Source: Halanaerobium sp051746665
GTDB taxonomy: Bacteria; Bacillota; Halanaerobiia; Halanaerobiales; Halanaerobiaceae
DNA: 38,691 nt
Direction: 5' to 3'
Assembly: GCA_051746665.1 (NCBI GenBank)
Contig: JBNJFG010000017.1
Coordinates: forward strand, 1-38,691
Positions 32,218 to 38,691 of the stretch are shown here, piece by piece. The notes under the pieces are model-generated. The model ran no database searches, was not told the DNA's origin, and worked only from the letters and a program-made list of their open reading frames with translations. How positions within the stretch are numbered: the stretch's first letter is position 1; every line of letters starts with the position of its first letter. A program made the translations under genes and the position numbers.

Positions 32218-33505
32218 TGAAGCTGAAGAGCTGCTTCAATTTCTTAATAGTTCTCCAACTGCTTTTCATGCTGCAGCTGAATTAAAAAAAGAGCTGCGGC
32301 AGTCAGGTTATAAAGAGCTTGATCCCAGTCAGCGTTGGAATTTAAAAGAAGGTGGAAAATACTTTCTCAGCCGTAATAAATCAGCAGTTATTGCCTTTAT
32401 TACAGGAGAAGATTTTTTAAATCAGGGTTTTAGAATGATTTCTTCACATACAGATAGTCCGGCTTTAAAAATTAAGCCTGATCCCATAATAAAAAAAGAT
32501 GGCTATTATTTATTAAATACTGAAATTTATGGTGGACCTATTTTAAATACCTGGTTTGATAGAGATTTATCTTTAGCGGGAAAAGTGGTTTTAAAAGATG
32601 ATAATTCTTTTGGACTTAAGGAAGAATTAATTGATTTTAAAGAAAAATTAGCTGTGATACCTAATCTTGCTGTTCATTTAAATAAAGATATCAATAAAAA
32701 GGGCAAGATAGATAAGAAAAAAGATTTAAGAGCTTTAATAACACAGTCTATAAATGGGGAAAGAAATAATAAATCTTTAATGCTTAAAGACTTAATTGCA
32801 GAATTTACTGCTCATAAAAAAGAAGATATTTTAGAAGCTGAATTATATCTTTATCCAACAGAAAAGGCAGAGTTTACTGGCAGAAAGCAGGAATTTATTT
32901 CTGCAGGCTGTCAGGATAATTTATCAATGGTTCATTCAACCTTAAAAGCTTTGACTGCTTCAGCCTCTAAACCATGGACTCAAATGGCTATTTTTTATGA
33001 TAATGAGGAGATTGGAAGCACTACTCCTCAGGGGGCTGATTCTCCTTTTGCAGGCAATATAATAGAGAGAATAATCTATAACTTGGGAGCTCAAAAAGAA
33101 GATTATTACAGTATTATTGAAAAATCATTTCTATTATCTGCTGATATGGCTCATGCCCTGCATCCTAATTTTAGTGAAGAATATGATCAAAATAATCGAC
33201 CAATATTAAATAAAGGACCTGTTATTAAATATAATGCAAATTTAAAATATACTACTAATGCCTCAACTGCTGCTGTTTTAATTGATTTAATGGAAAAAAA
33301 TAATATTTCTTATCAATATTATACAAACCGCAGTGATAAAAAAGGTGGCTCTACTATTGGGCCAATTGCAGCTACCCAACTTGGAATTAAAAGTATGGAT
33401 CTAGGTAATCCACTGCTTGCTATGCACTCAACTAGAGAATTGGGTGGTAGTTCAGATCATGCTGAAATGATTAAATTGATGTCTTTATTTTATCAAGAAA
33501 AATAA
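32210..33505 (+). CDS. apeB: M18-family aminopeptidase (aspartyl aminopeptidase-like)
   Basis: Zinc aminopeptidase of the M18 family, which removes N-terminal residues, often acidic ones, from peptides. The 431-residue protein has metal and catalytic motifs SSHTDSPALKIKP, GCQDNLSM, YDNEEIGS, LSADMAHALHPN and STRELGGSSDHAEM, all in the expected order. ATG 32210 lies inside the end of the PepV-like gene. With that gene, pepF and the C-S lyase it forms a peptide and amino-acid breakdown group. Confidence 0.93.
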   Translation: MNNEAEELLQFLNSSPTAFHAAAELKKELRQSGYKELDPSQRWNLKEGGKYFLSRNKSAVIAFITGEDFLNQGFRMISSHTDSPALKIKPDPIIKKDGYYLLNTEIYGGPILNTWFDRDLSLAGKVVLKDDNSFGLKEELIDFKEKLAVIPNLAVHLNKDINKKGKIDKKKDLRALITQSINGERNNKSLMLKDLIAEFTAHKKEDILEAELYLYPTEKAEFTGRKQEFISAGCQDNLSMVHSTLKALTASASKPWTQMAIFYDNEEIGSTTPQGADSPFAGNIIERIIYNLGAQKEDYYSIIEKSFLLSADMAHALHPNFSEEYDQNNRPILNKGPVIKYNANLKYTTNASTAAVLIDLMEKNNISYQYYTNRSDKKGGSTIGPIAATQLGIKSMDLGNPLLAMHSTRELGGSSDHAEMIKLMSLFYQEK

Positions 33506-33539
33506 AAAAATAATAAATTTATTATCAGGAGGAATTAGA

Positions 33540-34754
33540 TTGTCAAAATTTAAATTTTCTAAATTAGAAAATAGAAATAATACAATGTCTGAAAAATGGG
33601 ATAGAACTAAAGAAATTTTTAATAATGAAGATATATTACCGATGTGGGTAGCAGATTCTGACTGGCAGACTGCTCCTGCAGTTAAAGAAAGTCTGTTAGA
33701 AAGAGCAGATACCGGTATTTTCGGCTACAGCTTTGCTGATCAAAGTGTTGAGCAGGCAGTAGAAAATTGGCTCAAAAAAAGATTTGATTTAAAAATAGAA
33801 AAAGACTGGTTGATTTTTGATACTGGTGTTGTACCAGCTATTAACTTCAGCTTAAAAGCAATAACTGAAGCAGGTGATGCAGTAATTATTCAGCCACCTG
33901 TTTATAGACCATTTTTTGCAGCTGCAGAGAATAATAACTTGCAGTTAATAGAAAATGAATTATTAAATAAAGATGATCATTATCAGATGGATTTAAAAAC
34001 TTTAGCAAAGCAGATCAAAGAATCAAAAAAACAGGATCAGCCGGTTAAGGCAATGATTTTCTGCAGTCCACATAATCCAGTCGGTAGAGTCTGGGATCAG
34101 GCTGAACTGCTTGAACTGCTGCGGCTATTAAAAAAAGAAGATATTTTTCTTTTAAGTGATGAAATACATTCTGACTTAGTTTATCCTGAATATGAACATC
34201 AGCCAGTATTAAAATTACTGCTGGAGAGAGATGAATTTAAAGAATATCGAAAAAAGGTAATTACTTTTATGGCTGCCAGTAAAACTTTCAATATAGCAGG
34301 TTTACATACTTCCTACACAATCATTGAGTCAAAAGAGCTTCGTGCAGCTTATAATGAGGCAAAGGAAGGTTTTGGTACAAGCAACAGCCCCTTCGGTCTT
34401 CTAGGACTAAAAAACGCCTATAACGAGGGAGAAGAGTGGCTTGAAGCCCAGCTTGAATATTTAAAGGATAATTATAATTTTCTAAAAGAATATCTTGAAG
34501 CTGAGATTCCTCAAATTAAATTAACAGCTGCAGAAGGAACATATTTAGTCTGGTTGGACTGCAGTCAGCTCGGTTTTGAAAGTGATGAGCAGTTAATAGA
34601 ATTTATGAATCAAGAAGCTAAAGTTGGTCTTAACCCAGGCCGCTGGTTTGGAGATGCAGGTTCAATGTATATGCGGTTAAATTTAGCCTGTCCTCGTAAA
34701 AGACTAAAAAAGGGATTAAAAAGAATAAAAAATGCTGTAAAAGCATTAAATTAA
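33540..34754 (+). CDS. MalY/PatB-type PLP aminotransferase (cystathionine beta-lyase / C-S lyase)
   Basis: Fold type I PLP enzyme; MalY/PatB members cleave cystathionine or cysteine to pyruvate, ammonia and a thiol or sulfide. The 404 residues open with LPMWVADSDWQTAPAV, typical of this branch. SPHNPVGRVWDQAEL, LLSDEIHSDL and the PLP-binding K248 in MAASKTFNIAGLH follow, with the carboxylate-binding Arg in MYMRLNLACPR near the end. TTG 33540 follows AGGAGG with a 7-base gap. It lies 34 bp after apeB. The exact substrate cannot be told from sequence. Confidence 0.9.
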   Translation: MSKFKFSKLENRNNTMSEKWDRTKEIFNNEDILPMWVADSDWQTAPAVKESLLERADTGIFGYSFADQSVEQAVENWLKKRFDLKIEKDWLIFDTGVVPAINFSLKAITEAGDAVIIQPPVYRPFFAAAENNNLQLIENELLNKDDHYQMDLKTLAKQIKESKKQDQPVKAMIFCSPHNPVGRVWDQAELLELLRLLKKEDIFLLSDEIHSDLVYPEYEHQPVLKLLLERDEFKEYRKKVITFMAASKTFNIAGLHTSYTIIESKELRAAYNEAKEGFGTSNSPFGLLGLKNAYNEGEEWLEAQLEYLKDNYNFLKEYLEAEIPQIKLTAAEGTYLVWLDCSQLGFESDEQLIEFMNQEAKVGLNPGRWFGDAGSMYMRLNLACPRKRLKKGLKRIKNAVKALN

Positions 34755-34786
34755 ACTATAAGGTTTAAAGGAAAGGAAGTTCTATT

Positions 34787-36007
34787 TTGACTAAAGTAGT
34801 AGTTGTTGGTGGCGGCCCTGCAGGGATGATGGCAGCTCTGCAGGCTGCTAAAAATGAAAACCGAGTTATTTTAATTGATAAAAATAAAAATCTTGGCAAA
34901 AAATTACTGATTACCGGTAAGGGTCGCTGTAATTTAACCAATTATTCGGATTTAAATCAGCATATAAAAAATATAGTAGATAATCCAGAATTCATGTACA
35001 GTTCTCTGGGTGAATTTGATGCTTACAGACTCTATTATTTTTTTGAAGGATTAGGTTTATCTTTAAAAATTGAAAGAGGAGATCGGGTTTTTCCAAAATC
35101 AAATCGTTCTCAGGATGTATTAAAAGTAATGCAGAGAGAACTTTTTGAAAATAATGTTGAAATTATACAGGACAAGGTAGAAGAAATTATAATTAAAAAT
35201 AATAAAGCAGCAGGAGTTAAGCTTAAATATCAGGGCCAGCTTGAAGCAGATAAAATAATTTTAGCAGCTGGAGGCAGTTCTTATCCTCAAACTGGATCTG
35301 ACGGCAGCGGTTTTCAGCTAGCTCAAAATTTAGGCCATCAAATCATTGAGCCAGAACCTGGATTATGCGGCTTAGAAACTAAAGAAAAATGGATTTATCA
35401 GGCAGAAGGTTTAAAATTAAAATATGTTGATTTAAAATTATTTAAAGCAGAAGAAGAGATTTATAGTGATTTTGGAGATTTAGAAATTAGAAGTAATTAT
35501 TTAGATGGACCTCTGATTATTTCAGCATCAATGCATCTTGATTCTGAGCCTGAGGCTTATCAGCTAGAGATAGACTTAAAGCCTGCTCTTGATTATCAGA
35601 GTCTGGACAGAAGAATTTTAAGGGATTTTGAAAAGTACAGCAATAAATACTTCGGCAACAGTCTGGATGACTTATTACCGAAAAAAATGATTCCAATTAT
35701 TCTAGAATTATCTTCTATAGATTACCAAAAAACAGTAAACCAGATTACTGCAGCTGAAAGAGAAGAATTGATATACTTATTAAAGGCTTTAAAATTAAAT
35801 ATAAAAGCTAAAAAAGGTTTTGAAAGAGCAATAGTTACCAGAGGTGGAGTTGATACAGCAGAAATTAACCCTAAAACTCTGGAATCAAAAATAGTTAAGG
35901 ATTTATATTTTGCAGGAGAAGTAATAGATGTAGCAGCAATGACAGGTGGTTATAATTTGCAGATTGCTTTTTCTACTGGCTATAAAGCTGGAAATAATAT
36001 AAATTAA
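34787..36007 (+). CDS. HI0933/YhiN (BaiN-like) family flavoprotein, NAD(P)/FAD-dependent oxidoreductase
   Basis: The 406-residue flavoprotein has a dinucleotide-binding GGGPAG at 8-13, the family signature GKGRCNLTN at 44-52, LAAGGSSYPQTGSDGSGF in the middle and LYFAGEVIDVAAMTGGYNLQIAFSTG at the C-terminus, which binds FAD. Members are widespread in Bacteria; most have no known substrate, and BaiN is implicated in bile-acid reduction in gut Clostridia. The function here is not known. TTG 34787 follows AAAGGAAG. It is the last gene of the peptidase group and ends at a hairpin. Confidence 0.88.
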   Translation: MTKVVVVGGGPAGMMAALQAAKNENRVILIDKNKNLGKKLLITGKGRCNLTNYSDLNQHIKNIVDNPEFMYSSLGEFDAYRLYYFFEGLGLSLKIERGDRVFPKSNRSQDVLKVMQRELFENNVEIIQDKVEEIIIKNNKAAGVKLKYQGQLEADKIILAAGGSSYPQTGSDGSGFQLAQNLGHQIIEPEPGLCGLETKEKWIYQAEGLKLKYVDLKLFKAEEEIYSDFGDLEIRSNYLDGPLIISASMHLDSEPEAYQLEIDLKPALDYQSLDRRILRDFEKYSNKYFGNSLDDLLPKKMIPIILELSSIDYQKTVNQITAAEREELIYLLKALKLNIKAKKGFERAIVTRGGVDTAEINPKTLESKIVKDLYFAGEVIDVAAMTGGYNLQIAFSTGYKAGNNIN

Positions 36008-36039
36008 AAAGCAAAAAACCGCAGCCAGCTGACTGCGGT
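36008..36039. terminator. Bidirectional terminator between the flavoprotein and the YlbF-family gene
   Basis: AACCGCAG (36016-36023) pairs with CTGCGGTT (36032-36039) around an 8-base loop. The A-run before it is a strong T-run for the minus-strand gene; for the plus strand only TTCTGTT follows, so it works better for the minus strand. Confidence 0.75.
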
Positions 36040-36067
36040 TCTGTTCAAAATTCAATTATATTATTAA

Positions 36068-36424
36068 TTACTCAGCGTCTTCAGCTTGTTCTTCTTCACC
36101 CTGAAGTTTCTGTGTGATTACTTGATTTACAGAATTCATTAATTGATTAAAATGATTCTGAGCTTCATAGAATTCAGAAATTTTATCATTTTTCTTCATT
36201 TTTTGTTCCATTACCTGTAATTCCTGTTTTTGCTCATCACTCATCTGCTGGCCATTCTGCTGCATCATTTGTGCCTGCTGATACTTAGCATTAAGCTCAT
36301 CTAACATTGCTTTTGCATCTTCATCTTCAACCATAATTTCTTCTTTCTCTTTAAGTTCTTGAAATTCTTGTGACTCAACAATTGATTCTGCAAGATTATC
36401 CGCATGTTCCATAACTGTTGCCAT
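36068..36424 (-). CDS. YlbF/YmcA-family protein
   Basis: The 118-residue, mostly helical protein matches the YlbF/YmcA family (Com_YlbF): an N-terminal helix ADNLAESIVESQEFQELKE, then EDEDAKAMLDELNAKYQQAQ, and a final helix NQLMNSVNQVITQKL. The middle is rich in Gln and Met (QMMQQNGQQMSDEQ) and the end is acidic. In Bacillus subtilis YlbF, YmcA and YaaT form a complex that works with RNase Y in mRNA processing; whether this single gene does so here is inference. GAGGTG precedes the ATG. It stands alone on the minus strand with a strong terminator. Confidence 0.82.
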   Translation of the reverse strand: MATVMEHADNLAESIVESQEFQELKEKEEIMVEDEDAKAMLDELNAKYQQAQMMQQNGQQMSDEQKQELQVMEQKMKKNDKISEFYEAQNHFNQLMNSVNQVITQKLQGEEEQAEDAE

Positions 36425-36539
36425 TTAATTTCACCTCAATTAAAGTATTTAGATTTATTTTATTTTCTAATAACCATATTTATGTTAACATCCACTAGAA
36501 CTTATGTCAAATAAGAATCAAAAATTATAGGGGGAATTT

Positions 36540-37730
36540 ATGATGTCTAATGAATTAAAAATTGAAGTATATTCTAAAGAATGGTGTCCATATTGTAAAA
36601 AGGCAAAGGCATTTTTAAAGAGTAAGGGCTTAAAATTTGAAGAAATTGATATTGAAAAAGGGGATAATTATGAGGTGATGCAGGGGAGAACAGGTGGAAA
36701 AACAGTACCTCAAATTATTATAAATGATCAGAGTCTTGGGGGCTATGATGATCTGATAGAATTAGAAAAGCTTGGTGAATTTAATAAATTAATAGGCAGA
36801 GAAGTAAAAGATTTATCTACTAAAGAATGGGAACTTGTAATTTTAGGAGCAGGACCCGCTGCTTTAAACGCTGCCCTTTATGCTGCCCGCAAAGGAATTG
36901 ATCTATTATTATTAACTAAAGATATTGGCGGCCAGGTAATTACTACTAATGAAATTGATAATTATCTCGGTAAAGCTGATACCACTGGTGCTCATTTGAT
37001 CTATGATTTCTGGGATCATATAGCTAAATATGAAGTAGAGACAGTAATCGGGGAAGAAGCAGTTGGGATTGAGGATCAGGGCCAGAAAAAAGTTATAAAA
37101 ACTGATAACGGCAAAGAATATTTAACCAAGTCAGTAATTATAGCAACTGGAGCCCAAAAACGTCATCTCGGTATGAAACAGGAATATGTTTTAACTGGTA
37201 AAGGAGTTCACTACTGTGCCAGCTGTGATGCTTTTCTTTATAAAGGACAGCCGGTGGCTGTAGTAGGTGGAGGAAACTCAGGCCTTGAAGCAGCTTTAGA
37301 TCTAGCAAATATTGGCTGTGAAGTTGATTTATTAGAAATTCAGGATAAGTTAATGGGAGATGAATACCTCCAGCAAAGAATAAATAAAAATGAGAAGATA
37401 ACTGTTCATACTTCAACTACTGTTGACCAAATCATCGGTGAGGATAAACTCGAGTCAATTATAATTAAAGATGTAAATGATGATAAATCTGAGGAATTAG
37501 ATATTAACGGTTTATTTATTGAAATTGGTCTAATTGCTAATAGTGATTTTGCCCAGGATCTACTGGAAACAAATAAACAGAAAGAAATTTTAATTAATGA
37601 CAGAAATGAAACTGGAGTCGAGGGTATCTGGGCTGCAGGAGATGTTACTGATATTATTGATAAGCAGATTATCATTTCAGCAGCTGAAGGAGCAAAAGCG
37701 GCATTGAGGGTAAATCAGTATTTAGAATAA
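36540..37730 (+). CDS. Glutaredoxin domain fused to an AhpF/thioredoxin-reductase-like flavoprotein
   Basis: The 396-residue protein joins two modules. Residues about 5-85 are a glutaredoxin with the redox site CPYC at 16-19 and TVPQIIIN for glutathione- or thiol-binding. Residues about 95-396 are a low-molecular-weight disulfide reductase: FAD motif GAGPAA (103-108), redox pair C226/C229 in YCASCDAF, pyridine-nucleotide motif GGGNSG (243-248) and AAGDVTD near the end. The segment GGGNSGLEAALDLA followed by VDLLE, and the lack of HRRxxxR, resemble AhpF and suggest NADH rather than NADPH. ATG 36540 or 36543 can serve AGGGGG. It probably reduces its own Grx domain, which passes electrons on. 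Confidence 0.88.
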   Translation: MMSNELKIEVYSKEWCPYCKKAKAFLKSKGLKFEEIDIEKGDNYEVMQGRTGGKTVPQIIINDQSLGGYDDLIELEKLGEFNKLIGREVKDLSTKEWELVILGAGPAALNAALYAARKGIDLLLLTKDIGGQVITTNEIDNYLGKADTTGAHLIYDFWDHIAKYEVETVIGEEAVGIEDQGQKKVIKTDNGKEYLTKSVIIATGAQKRHLGMKQEYVLTGKGVHYCASCDAFLYKGQPVAVVGGGNSGLEAALDLANIGCEVDLLEIQDKLMGDEYLQQRINKNEKITVHTSTTVDQIIGEDKLESIIIKDVNDDKSEELDINGLFIEIGLIANSDFAQDLLETNKQKEILINDRNETGVEGIWAAGDVTDIIDKQIIISAAEGAKAALRVNQYLE

Positions 37731-37734
37731 TAAT

Positions 37735-37763
37735 TTGCCACAGATTATAATCCTATGTATAAT
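37735..37763 (+). promoter_or_regulatory. Promoter for acyP(-pncA)
   Basis: TTGCCA (37735-37740) and a perfect TATAAT (37758-37763) are 17 bases apart, 26 bases before the acyP start. The short leader carries TGGAGGTG. Confidence 0.8.
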
Positions 37764-37788
37764 GTAAACAAATGGAGGTGTATATAAG

Positions 37789-38070
37789 ATGGCTGCAGAA
37801 GAAGTACAGAAGCATATTTTTATATCTGGAAAGGTACAGGGAGTAGGATTTAGAGCTTTTATTAGAAGAGAGGCAGCTGTTTTAAATATAAGAGGCTGGG
37901 CTAAGAATTTAATTGATGGTCGAGTTGAAGCAGTTATTCAGGGGGATAAAAATAAAGTGGCCCAGATGATAGAAAAACTTAAAGAAGGACCTTCTTATGC
38001 TAGAGTTGATAACTTGAAAATTAATGAGGAAGAATTAACAGAGTACAGTGATTTTCAAATAAAATTTTAA
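37789..38070 (+). CDS. acyP: Acylphosphatase
   Basis: Small cytoplasmic enzyme that hydrolyses carboxyl-phosphate bonds such as acetyl phosphate or carbamoyl phosphate. The 93 residues hold the family signature GKVQGVGFRAF with the phosphate-binding R22, and GWAKNLIDGRVE with catalytic N40. It has its own promoter and is 43 bp before the nicotinamidase gene, probably cotranscribed. Confidence 0.95.
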   Translation: MAAEEVQKHIFISGKVQGVGFRAFIRREAAVLNIRGWAKNLIDGRVEAVIQGDKNKVAQMIEKLKEGPSYARVDNLKINEEELTEYSDFQIKF

Positions 38071-38113
38071 TGAATCTAATGATAATGACTTTGACGATCA
38101 AGAGGTGATAATA

Positions 38114-38691
38114 ATGGCAAAAGCCTTAATTGCTGTAGATTTACAGAATGACTTTTATGAAAAAGGCGCTTTAGCTGTTCCTAATGCATCCGAAATTAAT
38201 GAGCAGGTTAATAAACTTTTAGAATCTGATAAATATAAGGTGATTGTTGCTTCACAGGACTGGCATCCTGCTTCACATTTAAGCTTTGCCTCCAATCATC
38301 AGCAGGAACCCTTCACTCCTTACAGTGATGAGCAGGGTCTGGGACCAGTTTTATGGCCTGATCACTGTATTGAGCTAACTAAAGGCGCAGAATTTAATTC
38401 AGAAATAAAGACAAAAGAATTTGATTATATACTGCGTAAGGGTACAGCTGAAGAGGTAGATAGTTATTCAGCCTTTCAGGATAATGATGGCACTGATTTG
38501 GGATTGGCGGGCTTACTAAAATCTTTAAACGTTAAAGAAGTTGATATAGTAGGTCTTGCCTTTGATTACTGTGTTAAATATACTGCCTTAGATAGTGCTA
38601 AAAATGGATTCAAAACCAGTGTTATACTTGCTGGCACAAGGGCAGTTAATCCAGAGCAGGATCAGCAGACTAAGGCGGATTTAAAAGAAGC
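38114..38691 (+). CDS. pncA: Nicotinamidase, PncA type (3' end outside window)
   Basis: Hydrolyses nicotinamide to nicotinate for NAD salvage. The first 192 codons are present and the frame is still open at the window edge. Residues seen are the catalytic triad D9 (AVDLQNDFY), K109 (ILRKG) and C153 (AFDYCVKYTA), and metal ligands D49, H51 and H55 (QDWHPASH). ATG 38114 follows AGAGGTG. Only the last few residues should be missing, since the family is usually about 180-215 residues long. Confidence 0.95.
   Translation, partial: MAKALIAVDLQNDFYEKGALAVPNASEINEQVNKLLESDKYKVIVASQDWHPASHLSFASNHQQEPFTPYSDEQGLGPVLWPDHCIELTKGAEFNSEIKTKEFDYILRKGTAEEVDSYSAFQDNDGTDLGLAGLLKSLNVKEVDIVGLAFDYCVKYTALDSAKNGFKTSVILAGTRAVNPEQDQQTKADLKE

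Noticed and set aside
36425..36539. Promoters in the gap between the YlbF-family and Grx-AhpF genes
   Set aside because: TTAACA occurs on both strands but no -10 box lies at a credible distance, so I did not call one.
1..38691. tRNA, rRNA, CRISPR arrays, insertion sequences or prophage
   Set aside because: Read for cloverleaf 3' ends, regular direct repeats, transposase or integrase motifs; none was seen and gene packing leaves little room.

Overview
The window is a compact, gene-dense chromosomal segment from a low-GC bacterium with very AT-rich intergenic DNA. The replicative polymerase is PolC, the gene order proS-polC-rimP-nusA-rnpM-infB-rbfA-nrnA-truB-ribF-rpsO-pnp is the usual one in Bacillota, and many proteins are rich in Glu and Asp. 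Desulforedoxin and the lack of any respiratory gene suggest an anaerobe. The overall look suggests an anaerobic, possibly halophilic clostridial-type lineage such as the Halanaerobiales. That placement is inference from composition and gene content, not a database match. I see no phage, IS element, CRISPR array, tRNA or rRNA.

Layout. Positions 1-5316 hold the 3' part of proS and the complete polC. Positions 5317-5574 are a structured intergenic region with a good sigma-A-type promoter and a terminator-like hairpin ahead of the nusA-infB operon. Positions 5575-12836 carry rimP, nusA, rnpM (ylxR), infB, rbfA, nrnA, truB and ribF (translation and RNA metabolism). The rpsO promoter overlaps the end of ribF, the rpsO Shine-Dalgarno sequence can fold into a hairpin, and a perfect hairpin separates rpsO from pnp. 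Positions 15386-19613 hold nfo, a JAB-domain/DinG-helicase fusion and a LysM/SleB-type wall hydrolase. Positions 19746-23664 hold dut, thrB, a very divergent homoserine dehydrogenase and lysC. A 40-residue desulforedoxin gene with its own promoter and terminator follows, then asnS.

Positions 25538-29703 hold an exported FAD oxidoreductase with SLH-like C-terminal repeats, ogt and pepF. A minus-strand alpha/beta hydrolase lies next, divergent from a peptidase group: a PepV-like dipeptidase, an M18 aminopeptidase, a MalY/PatB-type C-S lyase and an HI0933-type flavoprotein. A minus-strand YlbF-family gene, a glutaredoxin fused to an AhpF-like reductase, acylphosphatase and a truncated nicotinamidase gene close the window.

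The most unusual points are these: a perfect 12-bp hairpin placed exactly between a strong Shine-Dalgarno sequence and the ATG of the PepV-like gene; the JAB-DinG fusion; the Grx-AhpF-like fusion; the SLH-bearing FAD oxidoreductase; a homoserine dehydrogenase without its nucleotide-binding glycine loop; and likely RNA-level control in the rimP and rpsO leaders. Eight of about 32 genes appear to start with TTG.
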